Assembly: GCA_024336345.1 (NCBI GenBank) | Contig: JANFOG010000004.1 | Coordinates: 62,001 to 126,000 of the forward strand | Length of the DNA stretch: 64,000 nt | Source of the DNA: Mariannaea sp. PMI_226 | Lineage: Eukaryota; Ascomycota; Sordariomycetes; Hypocreales; Nectriaceae | Direction of reading: 5' to 3' | Part shown: piece by piece, positions 49,879-60,932 of the stretch | How the letters are laid out: each line of letters starts with the position of its first letter | Numbering within the stretch: the stretch's first letter is position 1 | Made by a program: the position numbers and the translations under genes | Notes under the pieces: model-generated | The model's input: the letters and a program-made list of their open reading frames with translations, nothing else | Told to the model about the DNA's origin: nothing | Databases searched by the model: none

Positions 49879-51609
49879 CTATGACCGTCCGCTCTTCTCT
49901 AGATAATACAACCGGCCCTCATAAGGCCTAAGCTTCATCACATGGTCACTGTCACCCTCGCTAACCAAATAGTTTCCAATCAACAGACTCCCCTTCTCAA
50001 CAGGGCTAACCCATTCCACCTCTTTATCTGCAAATGAGCAGACGACCAAGCACTGACCTGCCTCATCCGCCCTTGTGTAGGCGTACACATCCTGGTTCTC
50101 GTAGTCCAACATCTCAAACTTCCCAGTGACAAGCGCGGGATGCTGCTTCCTGATGGCAAGCAAGCGCCGCCAGAATCCGAGAACACTGGTGTCTAAGCTT
50201 GCCAACTGGGCCTCGACGTTCCATTCCTTGTAATCGTCATTGACCTTGATCCAAGGCGTGCCCGTGGTAAAGCCGGCGTTGGGTTCTGCGTTCCACTGCA
50301 CGGGGGTCCGGGAATTGTCTCGCCCAATACGCTGTATTTGCTTCAAGGCGTCCTTGACATCTCCATTTCGCTCCTGGACAGACTCGTAGTACTGTATCTC
50401 TTCCAAGTCACGAAGCTCATCTACCTCCCAGGATGACGGGTTGGCCATTCCGATTTCTTGGCTTTGGTATAAGAAGAGCGTACCCCTACCCGTCGCGTGG
50501 AAGATGGCCAACATCTTAGCCGAAATATCGCGGTAGATGCCGTCGTTTGCCCACCGGCCTAGGATTCGTGGCTGGTCGTGGTTTTCCAGATACAAGCTAT
50601 CCCAGCCGTTGTGTAATTGGTTGTACTCCATGAAGCCTCCAAGAATGTCCTTCAGCTCAGTGAGCTTCCATGGTTTGTAGTTGAAGCACGGCATGCCAGG
50701 CTGGTGGTCGATGTACATGTGTTCAAAATGGAAGAGCATTTGGAGCGGAACACCGTCCCGCACAAGCGGCAATGCTTGCTCGGCAGTTTTGACTCCAGGC
50801 GCCTCTCCGACAGTGAAGGCGTTGGGGTAATACTGGAGAACGCGATCGTGCATCGCTTTCAAGTAGTCAGCTACCTTGGGGCCGTTGAATCGGTGAACCA
50901 GGCCGTATTGATACGGGCTCTCAGGGTCTATGACAGGTGCATCAGGGAACCCGGGCGTCTTGGAGATGCAGTTGATGACATCCATCCTGAAACCATCACA
51001 GCCCTTGTCCAACCAGAAGCGCATTATGTCCCAAATTGCTTCCTGAACCTCAGGATTTTCCCAGTTGAGATCAGGCTGTGTCACGTCAAAGACATGAAGG
51101 TAGTATTCCTGCAACTTCTCGTTCCATTCCCAAGCTGAGCCGCCAAAGATGGCCCCCCAGTTATTGGGCTCCTTGCCGTCCTTCTTGCCGCGCCAGATGT
51201 ACCAATCTTTCTTGTCGCCACCATCCTTGGCATTCTGGAACCACTCATGCTGGTCTGATGTGTGGTTGACGACCAAGTCCATAACTACCTTGAGGCCAAT
51301 GCGATGTGCCTCCTTGACCATGCGCTCCCAGTCCTGCATGGTGCCAAAGTCGGGGTGAATGGCCCGGTAGTCGGAAATGTCGTAACCCATGTCGACCATG
51401 GGCGAAGCATAGATTGGAGAGAGCCATACTATGTCGACGCCCAGATCTTTGAGGTACTGCAGCTTGGAGGTGATTCCATCCAGATCTCCCTTTCCGTTTC
51501 CTGTGGTATCCTTGAATGAGACTGGATATACCTGATACACAACGCTGCTGCGCCACCAGTTTTGATTATCCATGGCGAGATGTCTAGATCCGGTTTGCTG
51601 GGTGTACAA
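49879..51609 (-). CDS. GH13 alpha-glucosidase (oligo-1,6-glucosidase-like)
   Basis: An intronless frame. The upstream ATG (51609) gives 576 residues, but MDNQNWWRSSVVYQVYPVSF from 51573 (564 residues) is the more likely start. There is no signal peptide, so it is cytosolic and needs the permease. All GH13 regions are present: DLVVNHTSDQH, GFRMDVIN with nucleophile D198, FTVGEAPG with acid/base E257, and LENHDQPR with D333 (numbered from MDNQ). The Val after D198 is the mark of alpha-1,6-acting enzymes such as Bacillus oligo-1,6-glucosidase, whereas maltases usually have Thr or Ala there. Isomaltose or panose-like sugars are therefore likely substrates, alongside or instead of maltose. The permease lies 915 bases downstream in the same direction. 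The nitrilase-family gene is divergent. Confidence 0.93.
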   Translation of the reverse strand: MYTQQTGSRHLAMDNQNWWRSSVVYQVYPVSFKDTTGNGKGDLDGITSKLQYLKDLGVDIVWLSPIYASPMVDMGYDISDYRAIHPDFGTMQDWERMVKEAHRIGLKVVMDLVVNHTSDQHEWFQNAKDGGDKKDWYIWRGKKDGKEPNNWGAIFGGSAWEWNEKLQEYYLHVFDVTQPDLNWENPEVQEAIWDIMRFWLDKGCDGFRMDVINCISKTPGFPDAPVIDPESPYQYGLVHRFNGPKVADYLKAMHDRVLQYYPNAFTVGEAPGVKTAEQALPLVRDGVPLQMLFHFEHMYIDHQPGMPCFNYKPWKLTELKDILGGFMEYNQLHNGWDSLYLENHDQPRILGRWANDGIYRDISAKMLAIFHATGRGTLFLYQSQEIGMANPSSWEVDELRDLEEIQYYESVQERNGDVKDALKQIQRIGRDNSRTPVQWNAEPNAGFTTGTPWIKVNDDYKEWNVEAQLASLDTSVLGFWRRLLAIRKQHPALVTGKFEMLDYENQDVYAYTRADEAGQCLVVCSFADKEVEWVSPVEKGSLLIGNYLVSEGDSDHVMKLRPYEGRLYYLEKSGRS

Positions 51610-52240
51610 GCTTTACGGAGAAAACTGTGGCAGAACCCTTTACACCTTCATGTATCGTTAAATAAGCGAATAGTTATTATTCGCGACACCTCGAAGGTGT
51701 TCGACACTAATGCCGTCATACTAGAAAAGGAATAGTCATTTCATTTCCCGATTTCGGAGTTTACATGTAGTGGAGTATTCTGATGCTATTCAGAAACCTG
51801 GGGCCGCGCCGTTAGCGCCCTCTAACACAAATGTGGAATGGATTTGCGACCGGCAATTTGGCTTGAAGCTAGTTATTCCCGTGACTCTAGTAGAGGGCTT
51901 TTAGAACGAATATTGGACTGGCGTGTTCACACTCTGACATTGGGTATCTGTTGAAGGGTGGAAACCTGTGGCAATGCACTAGTCATGGGCCCGCCAGGCC
52001 ACATGGTCGGCATATATTTGCAATCACAAGTTCTTACTTTCGTTAGTCTTGCTGGACAACTTCATTTGCAAGGACTACCGTGCTATCTCATCGCCAGTCA
52101 ACTTTGCCTAGGATCCCTTACACCGCCAGCGATAAGAAAACAGCTGCTATTTCCAAAGACGAGCTCCATCCCAACAAAGACCAGATCGAGCACGAAGTTC
52201 CCTCACCTGATCCGGGAATAAACAGTCCAGATTCGCAAAA
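51610..52240. promoter_or_regulatory. Divergent promoter region, GH13 and nitrilase-family gene
   Basis: About 630 bases between divergent starts. A palindromic CCGATTTCGG at 51748-51757 could be a zinc-cluster site, but it is a single copy. Otherwise no notable repeats and no gene. Confidence 0.45.
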
Positions 52241-53275
52241 ATGGCACGCATGATAAAGGTTGCAGTTGTGCAGCTGCACACAACGGTATGGGCATGACTT
52301 CAGGCACAGCTTTCCGTAGACACTAACATCGCGCAACTTCAAAGGCTCTTGACCCTCACGGAAACTTTACCAAGGCCTCCGAGTACATCCGCCAAGCGGC
52401 CAGTCAAGGCGCCCAACTTGCCGTTCTTCCAGAGTTAGTTGCTGTCTTCTTGCTGTCATGTGGTTCCATTTGTGTCTAAATTTCCAGTGTTATATAGATA
52501 TCACTTGACTGGATATGTACCAGAGGACCCAGTGTTTCATGAACAAGTAGATATGGTACAGTGCAAGAAATATCTCAACAGATATTGCGAATTGGCGCGC
52601 GAACTCAGCATCTGTATCGTCCCGGGGACTCTTGTCGAACGACACGATGTCGACCCTGATGCGATGAAGATGTCGCTTTCCGGTTCCGTGACTCTTAGAG
52701 ACGCCAAAGGGACCCAGTACCAGCTGCTCAACACCGCCTACTTCATTTCCAACGATGGGAGCATCCTGGGCTCGTACAGGAAAAAGAACCTCTGGCATAC
52801 TGAGCGAGCTCACCAGTCCCGTGGTGAGGACAAGCACACAGCCATCGCCACACCCCTAGGAAAAATCGGCTTGTTGACGTGCTGGGACCTCGCCTTCCCA
52901 GAGGCATTCCGCGAACTGGCACGCGATGGTGCAGACATGATAATCATGCCCACCTGCTGGACTGTGGACGAGTCGTGGCCATATGGCCTGAAACTCAACC
53001 CCAATTACGAATCCTTAATACTCAACAGTATGATCACGTCGCGTTGCTTTGAAAACTCGTGTGCGGTTGTGTTTGCCAATGCTGGAGGGCCGGCAGATGT
53101 GTATATTGGCTTATCGCAGGTGACGATGCCGTTTACTGGGCCGATTGGTGGTATCTGGGATAGTTCTGAAGGATTCTTCGTCGCTGATATTGACATGGAG
53201 GTATTGAGGGAGGCTGAATTGAATTACAAGGTGCGAGAGGATGTAGCTTCAGAAGGATGGCACTATGGCCATTAA
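52241..53275 (+). CDS. Nitrilase-superfamily carbon-nitrogen hydrolase
   Basis: Three exons (52241-52285, 52345-52433, 52498-53275) splice in frame to 303 residues. The catalytic triad is readable: E45 in AVLPEYHLTGY, K140 or K141 in YRKKNLWHTE, and C173 in LLTCWDLAFPEAF. The N-terminal MIKVAVVQLHTT and the FANAGGP segment near residue 250 fit the amidase branch of the superfamily, not the plant nitrilase branch. The first acceptor is at 52344 and the third exon starts at the AG at 52497, where GA plus A rebuilds the catalytic Glu. It would release ammonia from an amide or carbamoyl compound in the cytosol. Its substrate is unknown, and a link to the glucoside cluster is not suggested by its family. 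Confidence 0.87.
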
Positions 53276-54635
53276 GTGCTCGAATGATGTTCCATTGACC
53301 TTTCTCTGACACTCCAGGCGAGGACGGTGATATCTTAGTGCCACAGCTAGAAAGACAAATGTACTAAAAGCCGAAGACAAGGAGACTGGAAGGCTGGCGG
53401 TCGAGCGAAGATGTCCAATAACGGCCTCTCGACTGCTGGATATTCGATCTCGCGACCTACATCTGACTATTTTGATGCCGCTCTACGCATCCTCCAAAAG
53501 CCTTGAGAGCCTATCCCATCTCCATCGTGACATGCAATTGATGTCGTCGCACCACGCAACATGATGGAGCTCCTCGTCATCTAGAATACCCCAGGACTCC
53601 GGGTGAATATTGTATAACCAGTACCAGGATCGTCACATGATAGCAGACTTTGCGGGATAGTCTAATGCCTGGAATCTTTTCAAGGTGGAGATATGGAGAT
53701 AAACAGCTGAGCCCCAGCGGAGCTAGGAATAAGAGGCGGCACAAACACGGCATTCGTACCTGTGGCACCAGCTGAGATCCTTCGGCAGAAAATATCCCGC
53801 TAGGGCTGGCGTATCTGCGGCCCTACAGCAACAACAGAAGTGGCGGTTGCAGGAGCAGCTGTAGTCGGCCCTGCGGGCATCCGAAGCACGCGCAGTGGTG
53901 AGGATCGAATGGTAGTAATAGTTGTCCATCAGTGGCCGTCACATGTGGGCATAACATCCTGTCTAGCACGTGCGCTTTTGCCGTCAGTTGTTCTTGCAGC
54001 CACACTCGGGTCACTGGAGCTGCGTGGTAAAGGATGAATAAGAAGGGTGTTGTTTTAACCTGCACATCTAGGCGGCGGTCGGTGCCTGGCCAAAAGGTCA
54101 GGGAGCTCCTTTCGTGTCTACGCCTTGGAGGATACCTAAATAAATCTGTCCAGTCAGTGTACCATGGGGGTTCATGATCAGGGTGTTGACAACGCTCCTC
54201 TTTGCGGTCTTTTTCAGCGAGTTCGGACTGTACTAAGAACGATGCTCGTCATGCCCATGCATTCTGCAACACAGTTTGCAGATCATAAAGCTTGATCAAG
54301 TCCAAAAAGCATGTGTTGTGAGGAAACTGTCGTGTCTTCTTTATTCCTTCCTTAATCCCTTCATTACCTTCTGCGTATAGGCACCTTCCTTAACTTAGCC
54401 AGCATAATAATAACGCCTGCCTTATTCCTAGATTGCTCTGGTGAGGAAAGAACGAGCAATGTCTCTTGTTGGTTACCGTTTTCTCTTAGGTTCTTGTCTA
54501 TCTTCTTCATCCCTTTTTTGTTTTCATCCTAGGACCAGACAACACCCGACTGTGCATATTGCGCCGATGTCTTTTCTTCACTTCAGCAAACCGTTTTTAT
54601 TTTCTGTCCTGTAATTGCCGATTGAGCTTTACAAA
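53276..54635. other. Intergenic, no supported gene
   Basis: About 1.4 kb. Short open frames around 53577-54065 on both strands show no motif. A CT-rich stretch at 54340-54600 could be a promoter or leader for the following GC-rich ORF. Confidence 0.45.
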
Positions 54636-55194
54636 ATGGTTGAGCACGCGGAAAACTGGTCAACATGGGTCAGCCCAATCCTGACTTTGCTGGTCGCCCT
54701 AGGCACCTTTGCGGTCGCGGTTTTAGGTCGGCCCTGGATAACATGTCGGGCGTGCCGCCAAAGCCATGGAGGCTACCTCCGATCGCGCTGCCAACGCCAA
54801 CGCGGTCACTGCCATCGAGTCCAACACCGCCGCCATCCAACACCGCCGTCATCCAGTCCACCACCAACGCTGTCAACTCCACCGCCGCCCTCTCCCCCGA
54901 TCTCGCCCCCATCCGGGACGCCCTAGGTGCCGCAGCCGGTACGGTCGCCGACGCCGTGACCGCCGCCTCTCACCCTCCCCACCCCGCCCTGAATCTGGCC
55001 CCTCTCTTGGGCGAAATCAATTCTCTCCGAGAGGAAGTTCGGGCCCTTCGGGCCGAAGTTGATGCTGCCCGGCCGCCCGGTCAACCCCCGCGCCTCCCAT
55101 TGCCCCGGTCTCCGCCTCGGCCCCGGCTCCCCTGGCCACTGCTTCGACCACCGCCCCCGTCCTCCCGGCCGTGAGAGACAACTCATGTCAATAA
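54636..55194 (+). pseudogene. GC-rich frame-broken ORF with a membrane segment and coiled coil
   Basis: Protein-like segments follow one another but in different frames. The first starts MVEHAENWSTWVSPILTLLV and has one membrane helix. Next come FRSALDN, then AAKAMEATSDRAANANAVTA, then STTNAVNSTAALSPDLAPIR and later LREEVRALRAEVDAARPPG, which looks like a coiled coil, and last an Ala/Pro/Thr-rich tail ending at 55194. At least three changes of frame are needed. The sequence is much richer in G+C than the surrounding DNA and uses GCC, ACC and CTC codons heavily. I recognise no family. It may be a pseudogene of a membrane coiled-coil protein, a recently transferred piece, or an assembly-error region. 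Confidence 0.5.
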
Positions 55195-55556
55195 AACGGC
55201 AAGAGAAATAAAATGGCAAGAGAAAACTGGCGTAAATAAAAACCGCGAGATTCAACTCACGTAAACAGGATCAGGGGCAGAGCTGGTTACAAAGCTGACA
55301 TCGGCACCTGGCCGCCTCTCCCCCGGCAGGGCCAAGCATCGGTCTGACCCAGTCGCAAACCATGCCTTGGGCGATGGCCGTTGGATGATTCATGAGAATA
55401 GAAATTAGGTTTCTACAGAGGTGTGGAGCGTAAAAGACACAACCAGAAGATAGACAACTCAACATACGCCAATTTCGGGTCTGATCTTCAATAGAAATAT
55501 CTATAAACTATTCACTAACTTTGGCATTGTTCTTCATTTTCCTTTCTCCCATTACA
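55195..55556. other. Intergenic, convergent ends
   Basis: A 362-base gap between the GC-rich ORF and the stop codon of the adhesin. No gene or repeat is seen. Confidence 0.5.
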
Positions 55557-58539
55557 TCAAAACCCAAATGACGGAGCAGACGGTGAAGGACAATCAAACA
55601 CGAATTGTCCGTCGGATGGCTGATCTCGCGACACAATGGTTTGACCACCTGGTCCTTCAACGGCGAGAGCAAACCTTCCGCACGTGGCGGCATTGACCCA
55701 TAAGAACCTGAATGGAATATAGTCGCCTGGAGTATCCACGGTATATTCCAATGTCAAGGGAACTCCGGCGGGGCGATCACGTAGGTTGTAAAAGTCCACA
55801 ATTCGATTTGCGTTGCCATTGCTGTATCCAGATCTAGCATTATCGCCAAGCCAAAGATAAACAGCCTCATCAACGTCGGTTGGCCGGAAAGTATATGTTC
55901 CCGCTTCCTTGGGATGGAAATAGCCGATGTGCTGAACGATGCTGTACGACAAGTCGGCAGTCAATGGCTGACCGTAGATGTTGCGTGAGCTGGCACGACA
56001 GGTGTCAGTCAACCCAATCGTTTCAATGTCGCCAGTATGGGAGGGTGTCGCCCCTCGTAGAACAGTTTGGATGTTGAAGTACCTGCTGGCCCAGTTTTGT
56101 CGTCCATCGGCGTTGTCCTCAAATGGCGGTATGCCACCTTGCTGGCTCTGACGGTTAACAGTTGATTGCCGGAATTTGTAGTAACCCCATTGGGTTCCTT
56201 GACTGCAAGTTGGCGCAACAGAGCAGACTCCATCGCTACATACTTTGCCGTTACCGCAGTCTTCGTCCTCTGTACAAGGTCCGCATGAACCCTTCTTACA
56301 GATGTCGTTGCCAGAGCATTCCTCGTTCTTCGTGCACTCAGGCTTTTCCTCACAGACGCCCTGCTTGCATACATGTCCCTCTCCGCACTGCTCATCCTCA
56401 GTGCATGGGCCGCATGTTTGATCGCTGCTGCAAACTTGGCCCTCCTTACAGTCTTCCCGCTTCGTACACTCAGGGCCCTCCTTACAGTCTTCCCGCTTCG
56501 TACACTCAGGGCCCTCCTTACAGTCTTCCCGCTTCGTACACTCAGGGCCCTCTTCGCAGGTACCCGAGTTGCATACATGTCCCTCTCCACATTGTTCATC
56601 CTCAGTACAGGGGCCGCATGTGTGCTTGTCGCCGCAAATTTGACCTTCCTTGCAATCCTCCCGCTTAGTACACTCAGGACCCTTCTCACAGGCACCAGAG
56701 TTACACACGAGTCCCTCAGCACAATCTCTGTCCGCAAGACAAGGTCCACAGTGGCCCTTAGTACACACCTCTCCGTTCGTGCAGTCCGAGTTCTCCTTGC
56801 ACTCGGTATCTGGCCTGCAGACATGGTCGTCACAATGATAACCTTGGCCACATTCAGAATTATTCCGACACTCAACTTCTGGTTCGCAAGAGTTGTTATC
56901 ACAAATGTGACCATCGTCACAGTCGGAATCTCGTTTGCATTCGACTTCTGGCTTGCACACGCCTGACTCGCATACGAAACCATCTTCGCAATCTGAGCGT
57001 TTCTTGCATCCAACCTTGGGCTCACATGCGCCAAAGGCGCAAACTCGACCATCTCCACATTCTTTATCAATCGTACAGGGACCACAACGACCGTTGCTAC
57101 ATACAAGGTCCCCATTGCAGTCCGAGTTGCGCTCGCACTCTGGACCTGGCTTACAAATGCCAGAGTCACATACGTGACCAGCACTACAATCCTTGTCCGA
57201 GACGCAAGGTCCGCATCTCCCTGCACTGCAGACTTGATCATCTTTGCAATCAGAATCTTTCTTGCACTCTGGGCCTGGTCTGCAGAGTTCCAACTTGCAT
57301 TCATGGCCAGGACCGCAATCCGTATCGGCGTGGCAGGGGCCGCATTTGTTGTTTTTGCAGATATGGCCTTCCCTGCAGTCAAAGTCGTTTTTGCAGCCGC
57401 CTTCTCTGGGTCCAGATGGCACACATTCGCCTCGACTATTGCAAGTTTCGGTTTTTTTGCAGTCTTGATCACTCGAGCATTCGGTAATCGGCAGTGGACC
57501 GGGTTCACATGACCCTTCAATATCACAGATCTCTCCTTCTTTGCAGTCGGAGTCAATAGAGCATCGGGGTAGAGTGACCCGTCGGCATACCCCTTGGCTG
57601 TCACAAACCATTCCTTGCTCGCAATCTTCGTTGTGTCTGCATTTTGAGGACTCTCCGGGGCGAGTCTCACAAATGCCATTCTTGCACACCTCATCACGTT
57701 TGCAATCCAAATCTTCAGTGCAAGTTGGCAGTTTAATAACACGCTCGCAAACTTTTTGAGATGTACAAATGTGACCAGAAGCACAGTCTTTGTCAGTTTT
57801 GCACCACTCAGATGGGCTGACCAACTGGCAACTACCAGCAGATGTGCAGACGAACTCCAGTGGACAGTCGGAGTTTTTCGCACACCCGAAGCCGGGGAGA
57901 ATAATCGACTGGCAAATCCCAAATGAATTGCATACTTGATCTCGCTGGCAGTCCGAGTTTACGGAGCAATGCGGTCCGCGAGTTGTTTCGCAGACTGTGT
58001 GGGCACTGCAGGCATCGCCTTTAGGACAGTCTGTATCAGTAATACAGTGCTGCCCAGGTATCAACTGGCAGAACCCATAGCCATTGCACATATGCCCAGG
58101 AGGACACTCTTTGCTGACCGTGCAGATCGATCCAGCAATACAATTGTTTTTTCCTTTGAGACAACAAACATGGCCTTCTGGGCAACCCGGGCCAGTGTTG
58201 AAATCGCCAAAGCTGCCATACTCATTCTCATGATGTCGATATTGACAGACAATACAAAGCTCTTTGTGGCCAATATCATAGTATGGCTTATTTTCATGTC
58301 CATTTTTTTATCGGCTCAGGGTGGATCAACCAATGCTCTTTTTGAGTCGGCATTGGGAAGGCAGTGGGTGCGCAAACAAGATCGCCGCGTTCGCACATTG
58401 TGAGCGCTGCATCTAGCTCGAGGAGAAGTGTGCTCGTTGCAGTGACCGTCGATGCATATCGGGCTGGATGGGGACTAGCCGCAGCTGATGCCAGGAAAGT
58501 GGTGATAGCCACAAGGGCATTTTTGCTCAGGCGAGCCAT
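55557..58539 (-). CDS. Secreted cysteine-module protein with GLEYA adhesin domain, frameshift near start
   Basis: The model is about 990 residues and single-exon. Residues 1-22 are a signal peptide (start 58539, MARLSKNALVAITTFLASA). About 25 modules of the form C-x3-(D/N)-(x)-(D/E)-C-x5-C-x3-(G)-C follow, each with four cysteines, and most linked by GPC or PEC. They look like Dickkopf-type or EB-like disulphide modules. Between 56570 and 55560 lies the GLEYA/PA14-like carbohydrate-binding domain: SYSIVQHIGYFHPKEAGTYT, VDEAVYLWLGDNARSGYSNG, LTLEYTVDTPGDYIPFRFLW. GLEYA domains occur at the C-terminus of yeast and fungal surface adhesins. There is no GPI signal, so it may be secreted or bound otherwise. 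Codons 1-80 and the rest are in different frames; the switch falls in a seven-A run (58303-58309, minus strand). Confidence 0.78.
56440..56547. repeat. Three identical 36-base tandem repeats in the adhesin gene
   Basis: Units at 56440-56475, 56476-56511 and 56512-56547 are identical base for base. Each encodes 12 residues (EGPECTKREDCK in shifted register) with two cysteines. They extend a half-module in frame. The perfect identity suggests recent expansion by slippage or unequal exchange, with the length able to vary between strains. Confidence 0.92.
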
Positions 58540-60932
58540 GGTGAGAAGACAAGGCAGATTCGCCAGAATTCTCAGCTCTTGGGAACGTAGAGATACAACT
58601 CAACAAAGTGGTCCACTGGTGGGTATGAAGTGAGCAGATGGCCAGATTGGTGGGCTTTGAATGTTTATAACGTAGTTTAGCTGACTGAGTTCCGCATGTA
58701 CTTGCAAAGGTCACGATGCGATCTATGTCATTCCTTTTTCACACTTGGCTGGAACTCAGCTCTCGGTGGTTTTAATTAACACAGGGCATTCCAGCTCAGT
58801 GTGTGAGATGTACGGCTAATATAAACCCCTTGTTTTCACCCTTCAACATCTTTCAGTGGTAACTCCCTGGCAATTCTCAATATATTGCAACCTCCCTCGA
58901 GATAAAAAGTCCAACAAGGTACGCCTTTACCAACACAATGGTTAGGGATGCAAAGACCAGGGGAAACTGGCGAATGTTGAGTCTTCCAGTTATTCGTTTC
59001 GGACATTGGTGACGCCAAAAGACTGGTCTCAAATAATCATAAACATTAGCGATTCTACAAGCCTGTTCAATTCAGACTTTGCATATGTCAAATTATCGCC
59101 ATCACGCAGTGGGACTCGAAGCATCTCGAATGAATATGTGGGCTTATACTTGTGACAAGACCTTCCTTCGGGAGAGGACGATTGTTCTCATCAATTACGG
59201 CTGATAAAGCGCCTGATCACTATCTTTTGCATCAAGAATAGGTCGCCTGCTTTTCGTAGAGGCAAGGCTCATTCTAACTCTAGCTTTAGAATCATAGTAC
59301 GCTGATCCGAAGGCCTGGTCAATGATTCCATTGTTCGTTTCCCTGTCAGAATCCTCCCTTTCTTTTCAGATCAACTTTTGGACAGTGCATATCGATAATG
59401 AATTCTATTTACACAGGAGCTCTGTTTCCAATACTTCTTAGTTTGTCAAGGTATGATCAAACCGCACTACTGTTGATGGCTTATCCCTTTTCAGAACATT
59501 AGCGACGATGATCCTTCCTCCTTCCTACCACACCTCTCGTCCCTTGGGATACTTAGGCACCCTTCTAAAGAAAATGAAGACACCACTGTTATGACAAACA
59601 ACTCTGAGACTGATTAGAGGGGTTAGCAAGTTTTGATGAGGAATCCTTGAATAGCGAGAGTAAGACATGGCTAGTGTGCTGGGTTCGACCCTTCTCTGGC
59701 TACATCAGGGCTGTTAAGTTCTCCAAGAAAGGGTGAAGCCAGGGATAAATGCAATGAAAAAAAGCACGTAATCCATTGTCAGGGTCTATCATGGCTATTG
59801 AGCAGAAATACTGTAGTCAATCAAAACAGCCTCGTTGTCATCCGAGAAATCTGCGTCCCAGAAGTCTTAAGCTGTCAGTCCTCCCTGCGTTTAATTGATT
59901 TTTGTTATCACTTAGCTTCTTTATTAGTATCCTGTAGCAAGATTTATTTCACCGAGACAACCCTACGCCCTTGCTGACTCTCTCTTGCGACCGAGGAGGT
60001 AAAATATTGTCGGGGCCCGATGTATTGGACACGTCTTGTTACCTTGTTAGTAACCCAATTGCAAAAGCACGTGGCAAAGAATTGATCTGACCCTAGAACA
60101 TGGAATGTTGAGCAATTGGTATAGGTGTGCTGCTTTTGGTATTCGAAACACAGTAAACCAAATTCCGGGGACCCGGTGGGTGGTCATCCGTTCGAATTTG
60201 CAAACTATGATGTCTCTGGCGATCAGTCATTGACTTATTACTTGAATAAAGACTGACCGAAAATTCCCCGCACGCGCTAACAATGAACTCGAGTTTACAT
60301 ATGTAGCAAGTATATGGTAATGACTTGCCCGACGGTCCGTAGAAGCATTTGACCGACAGAATTGACGAAAAGCGGCCGTGATCGTTGAATGAGGGTTTGC
60401 AAAGTCACACACGGATGATAGCCCAGGCGTATGACCTCACATTTTACTAGAGCCGACACTGTGGTGGCTTTAGTGGTCTCATGGTTGATAGTGGCCACTG
60501 CGGAGGAGCGGCACCCAGGGCCATTGACGCGGCTAGATAACGTTAACACATATGCATAAGCCAATTCAGTGCGCGTGGAAATGTCTGGGGAACTCTTGAA
60601 TCGTGTATGAAGAAGGAAGAAAAAAAGGGTTGTATGCCATTTCTGCTTGTGTTTCAGCTAGGAATATCTTCTACACAAAAATTACTCGGATGAGGCAAGT
60701 CCATGTAGGTCAACTTATCACCCTACCATAGAGGATATGCCATTGCCTTGAATACGACTTTATCCTGGAATCCAGGTTGATAGCAATCACACAAGACTGA
60801 TCGTTATGATGCACGTGAACGTGAAACTGCGCGGTGTGTTGTATCTCGATTAATTGCTCGTCCTGTCAATTAAGGATAATATTTCGTTGTAGACTACCCA
60901 ATCCTGAAACTTGAGACTATTGAATTTTCTAA
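58540..60932. other. Long gene-poor interval
   Basis: About 2.4 kb. The adhesin promoter lies in its left part. Short frames at 60227-60564 show no motif. No tRNA fold or repeats found. Confidence 0.45.

Noticed and set aside
56440..56547. 36-base direct repeats as a possible CRISPR array
   Set aside because: No spacers between the units, and the units are coding in a eukaryotic gene.
56009..57922. 637-codon open frame in the second minus frame, inside the adhesin gene
   Set aside because: It has repetitive, non-domain composition and is the off-frame shadow of the cysteine modules. The main frame has consistent cysteine spacing and the GLEYA domain.
59679..59695. GGGTTCGACC resembling a tRNA T-loop
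   Set aside because: No matching stem, D-arm, anticodon arm or acceptor stem nearby.
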